A stretch of 64,000 nt of DNA from GCA-2705445 sp002705445. Its GTDB lineage: Bacteria > Pseudomonadota > Gammaproteobacteria > Poriferisulfidales > GCA-002705445. This document shows, piece after piece, positions 62,904-64,000 of this stretch (the stretch's first letter is position 1; the number at the start of each line of letters is the position of its first letter). A program made the position numbers and the translations under genes. The notes beneath the pieces are model-generated. The model made no database searches. It was not told where the DNA came from and worked only from the letters and a program-made list of their open reading frames with translations. The stretch spans positions 434,001 to 498,000 of the forward strand of contig JBJKYB010000002.1 in NCBI GenBank assembly GCA_045561235.1. Direction: 5' to 3'.

Positions 62904-63746
62904 TTTTGCCTCCTAATAGACTCAAAAACCTGTTCAATGCACTCTGACCAACCTTCAGGCGCTTTTCTGTTACTAATAAATAAATTACTAGACTTTATAT
63001 TTTCTACAAAATTTTGATTATCAGAACTTTTTACTATACAAGGATAATCAGCGCAATTTAGCATTTCTAAATCATTATCGCTATCCCCGACCGCAATGGT
63101 AATAAAATTTGTACTAGAGTAATGCTTTTTATATTCATTGACAAGTCTAAGCATCGCCTCGCCTTTGTTTATATTGTTAGATATGTGATGAAATCTCCCC
63201 CCTTTGATAATAGTAAGATTATGAGATTCTAAATATTCTTTCAACTTTTGAAGATTTTCACTATTAGACTGCCAAATGATAAGTTCTGTAAATTCTCTTT
63301 CTGAAGCAAGTTTAATTTCATTTCTACTTAAGCCAGATAGCTTTTCTTTTTCCGCATCATCAAGATCATTAAAAAAAGTTAAATATTTTCCATAGATTTT
63401 TTTAATCTCATTTTTTATAGAGCTAATTTTTCTTACTATTCTTTTTGACTCAAAAATAATATTATATTCATTTTTTTGTTTGATTAAAATTGTTAAAATG
63501 TTTTTTTGGAGCATATATTCCTCCACCATTCTCACAAATAAAAGGTATGTTAAATGATTCTTTTTGAAAAAAATTCTTTAACTCGATGAATGTTTTGCTT
63601 GTATTAAAAATTACAGAGTGCCCATCATTTATGAGTTGTTTTGTTGTATTTAAGTTATTGCCAAAAGAGAAATCATTTTTATTTAAAAAAGATGAATCTA
63701 GATCTGTAAAAATCAGAACGGATAAATTGTCAATTTTATATGTCAT
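62900..63746 (-). pseudogene. HAD phosphatase, mannosyl/glucosyl-3-phosphoglycerate phosphatase type, one frame break
   Basis: From ATG 63746: MTYKIDNLSVLIFTDLDSSFLN contains HAD motif I (DLD). ICENGGGIYAP follows, then the frame is lost at an A7 run on the coding strand (63501-63507). With one A fewer, PKNILTILIK joins the 211-aa frame with FHHISNNINKGEAMLRL and the motif GDSDNDLEML. About 281 aa in all, a normal size for MpgP/GpgP, which dephosphorylates mannosyl- or glucosyl-3-phosphoglycerate. The stop overlaps the proposed ATA start of the synthase. Confidence 0.85.
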
Positions 63747-63757
63747 TATAATTTTTA

Positions 63758-64000
63758 TTATTGACAATTACTAATTGAAACTTTCACTTCAAGATCTTCA
63801 CTGCCCGAATAATTTGTTTTAACACCTTTAATTGTTGATGCGTCTAAAAAATCAAGTCCACAACTTATTCTAACATATTTCTCATCAATACATTTATTGT
63901 GAGATGGGTCAAAAGCAACCCATCCAAGATCTTCAATATATATTTCAGTCCATGCATGTGTAGTATGTTCCTGCGCATTTAAATCCTCTATTAAAAAACC
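63758..64000 (-). CDS. Transglutaminase-like domain protein, C-terminal 80 residues
   Basis: An open frame entering from the right edge and ending with TAA at 63758. It has THAWTEIYIEDLGWVAFDPSHN, the His and Asp end of a transglutaminase/papain-like catalytic triad, then CGLDFLDASTIKGVKTNYSG. Such proteins occur beside alpha-E and ATP-grasp proteins in proteobacteria, but the substrate is unknown. The N-terminal Cys half lies outside the window. It is 11 bp upstream of the phosphatase. Confidence 0.78.
   Translation of the reverse strand, partial: GFLIEDLNAQEHTTHAWTEIYIEDLGWVAFDPSHNKCIDEKYVRISCGLDFLDASTIKGVKTNYSGSEDLEVKVSISNCQ

Noticed and set aside
1..64000. tRNA, rRNA, prophage or insertion sequence genes
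   Set aside because: No cloverleaf, rRNA-like stretch, transposase or phage structural gene was seen on either strand, though a covariance-model search could not be run.

Overview
The window is a strongly AT-rich bacterial chromosome segment centred on a replication origin. Two divergent blocks meet there: gyrB-recF-dnaN-dnaA on the minus strand and rpmH-rnpA-yidD-yidC-mnmE-mnmG-rsmG-parA-parB-atpIBEFHAGDC-glmU-glmS on the plus strand. This order, the full-length GyrB (793 aa), smg-topA-tsaC-hemF, def-fmt-trkA-trkH and the Tat genes point to a gammaproteobacterium. High AT content, short spacers, a photolyase/cryptochrome and a glucosylglycerate-type solute cluster fit a streamlined marine lineage. 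A SAR86-like organism is a reasonable guess but cannot be proven from this sequence.

Layout: 0-4.8 kb holds a tungstate-binding protein tail, hemF, tsaC, topA and smg. 4.9-9.2 kb holds def, fmt, trkA and trkH, followed by a lipid A-type acyltransferase. 10.2-14.4 kb is a compact hisBHAFE-tatABC run, then gpmI. 16-22 kb is an envelope region with a secreted acidic protein, a porin carrying one frameshift and a long 5' leader, two related lipoproteins in tandem and an autotransporter-like protein behind a duplicated ribosome-binding segment. 22-27 kb has a photolyase/cryptochrome, an orphan ParA-like ATPase, xthA and prlC. 27-51.4 kb is the origin block, with two perfect parS sites inside recF, a pair of DnaA boxes upstream of dnaA, and the complete ATP synthase operon.

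The accessory part starts exactly at the glmS stop codon. From there to about 57.1 kb a diverged copy of the last codons of glmS (Ser-Val-Thr-Val-Glu-stop) recurs four more times. Each successive pair of copies encloses one gene: a restriction-helicase fusion, a voltage-gated cation channel, an FkbM methyltransferase and a DUF2939-type protein. Most copies lie inside a conserved element of up to about 90 bp with inverted flanks. I read this as an integron-like single-gene cassette array anchored on the glmS 3' end, with no recombinase or transposase visible. It is the most unusual structure in the window. Small secreted and lipoprotein genes follow (57-59 kb).

The right end (59.9-64 kb, minus strand) encodes a glucosylglycerate system: a GH13_18 phosphorylase, a glucosyl-3-phosphoglycerate synthase that seems to start at ATA, and a HAD phosphatase, preceded by a transglutaminase-like protein. 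Between 55.5 and 63.6 kb six reading-frame breaks all look like one extra A in an A-run. They may be sequence errors, pseudogenes, or loci rescued by slippage.
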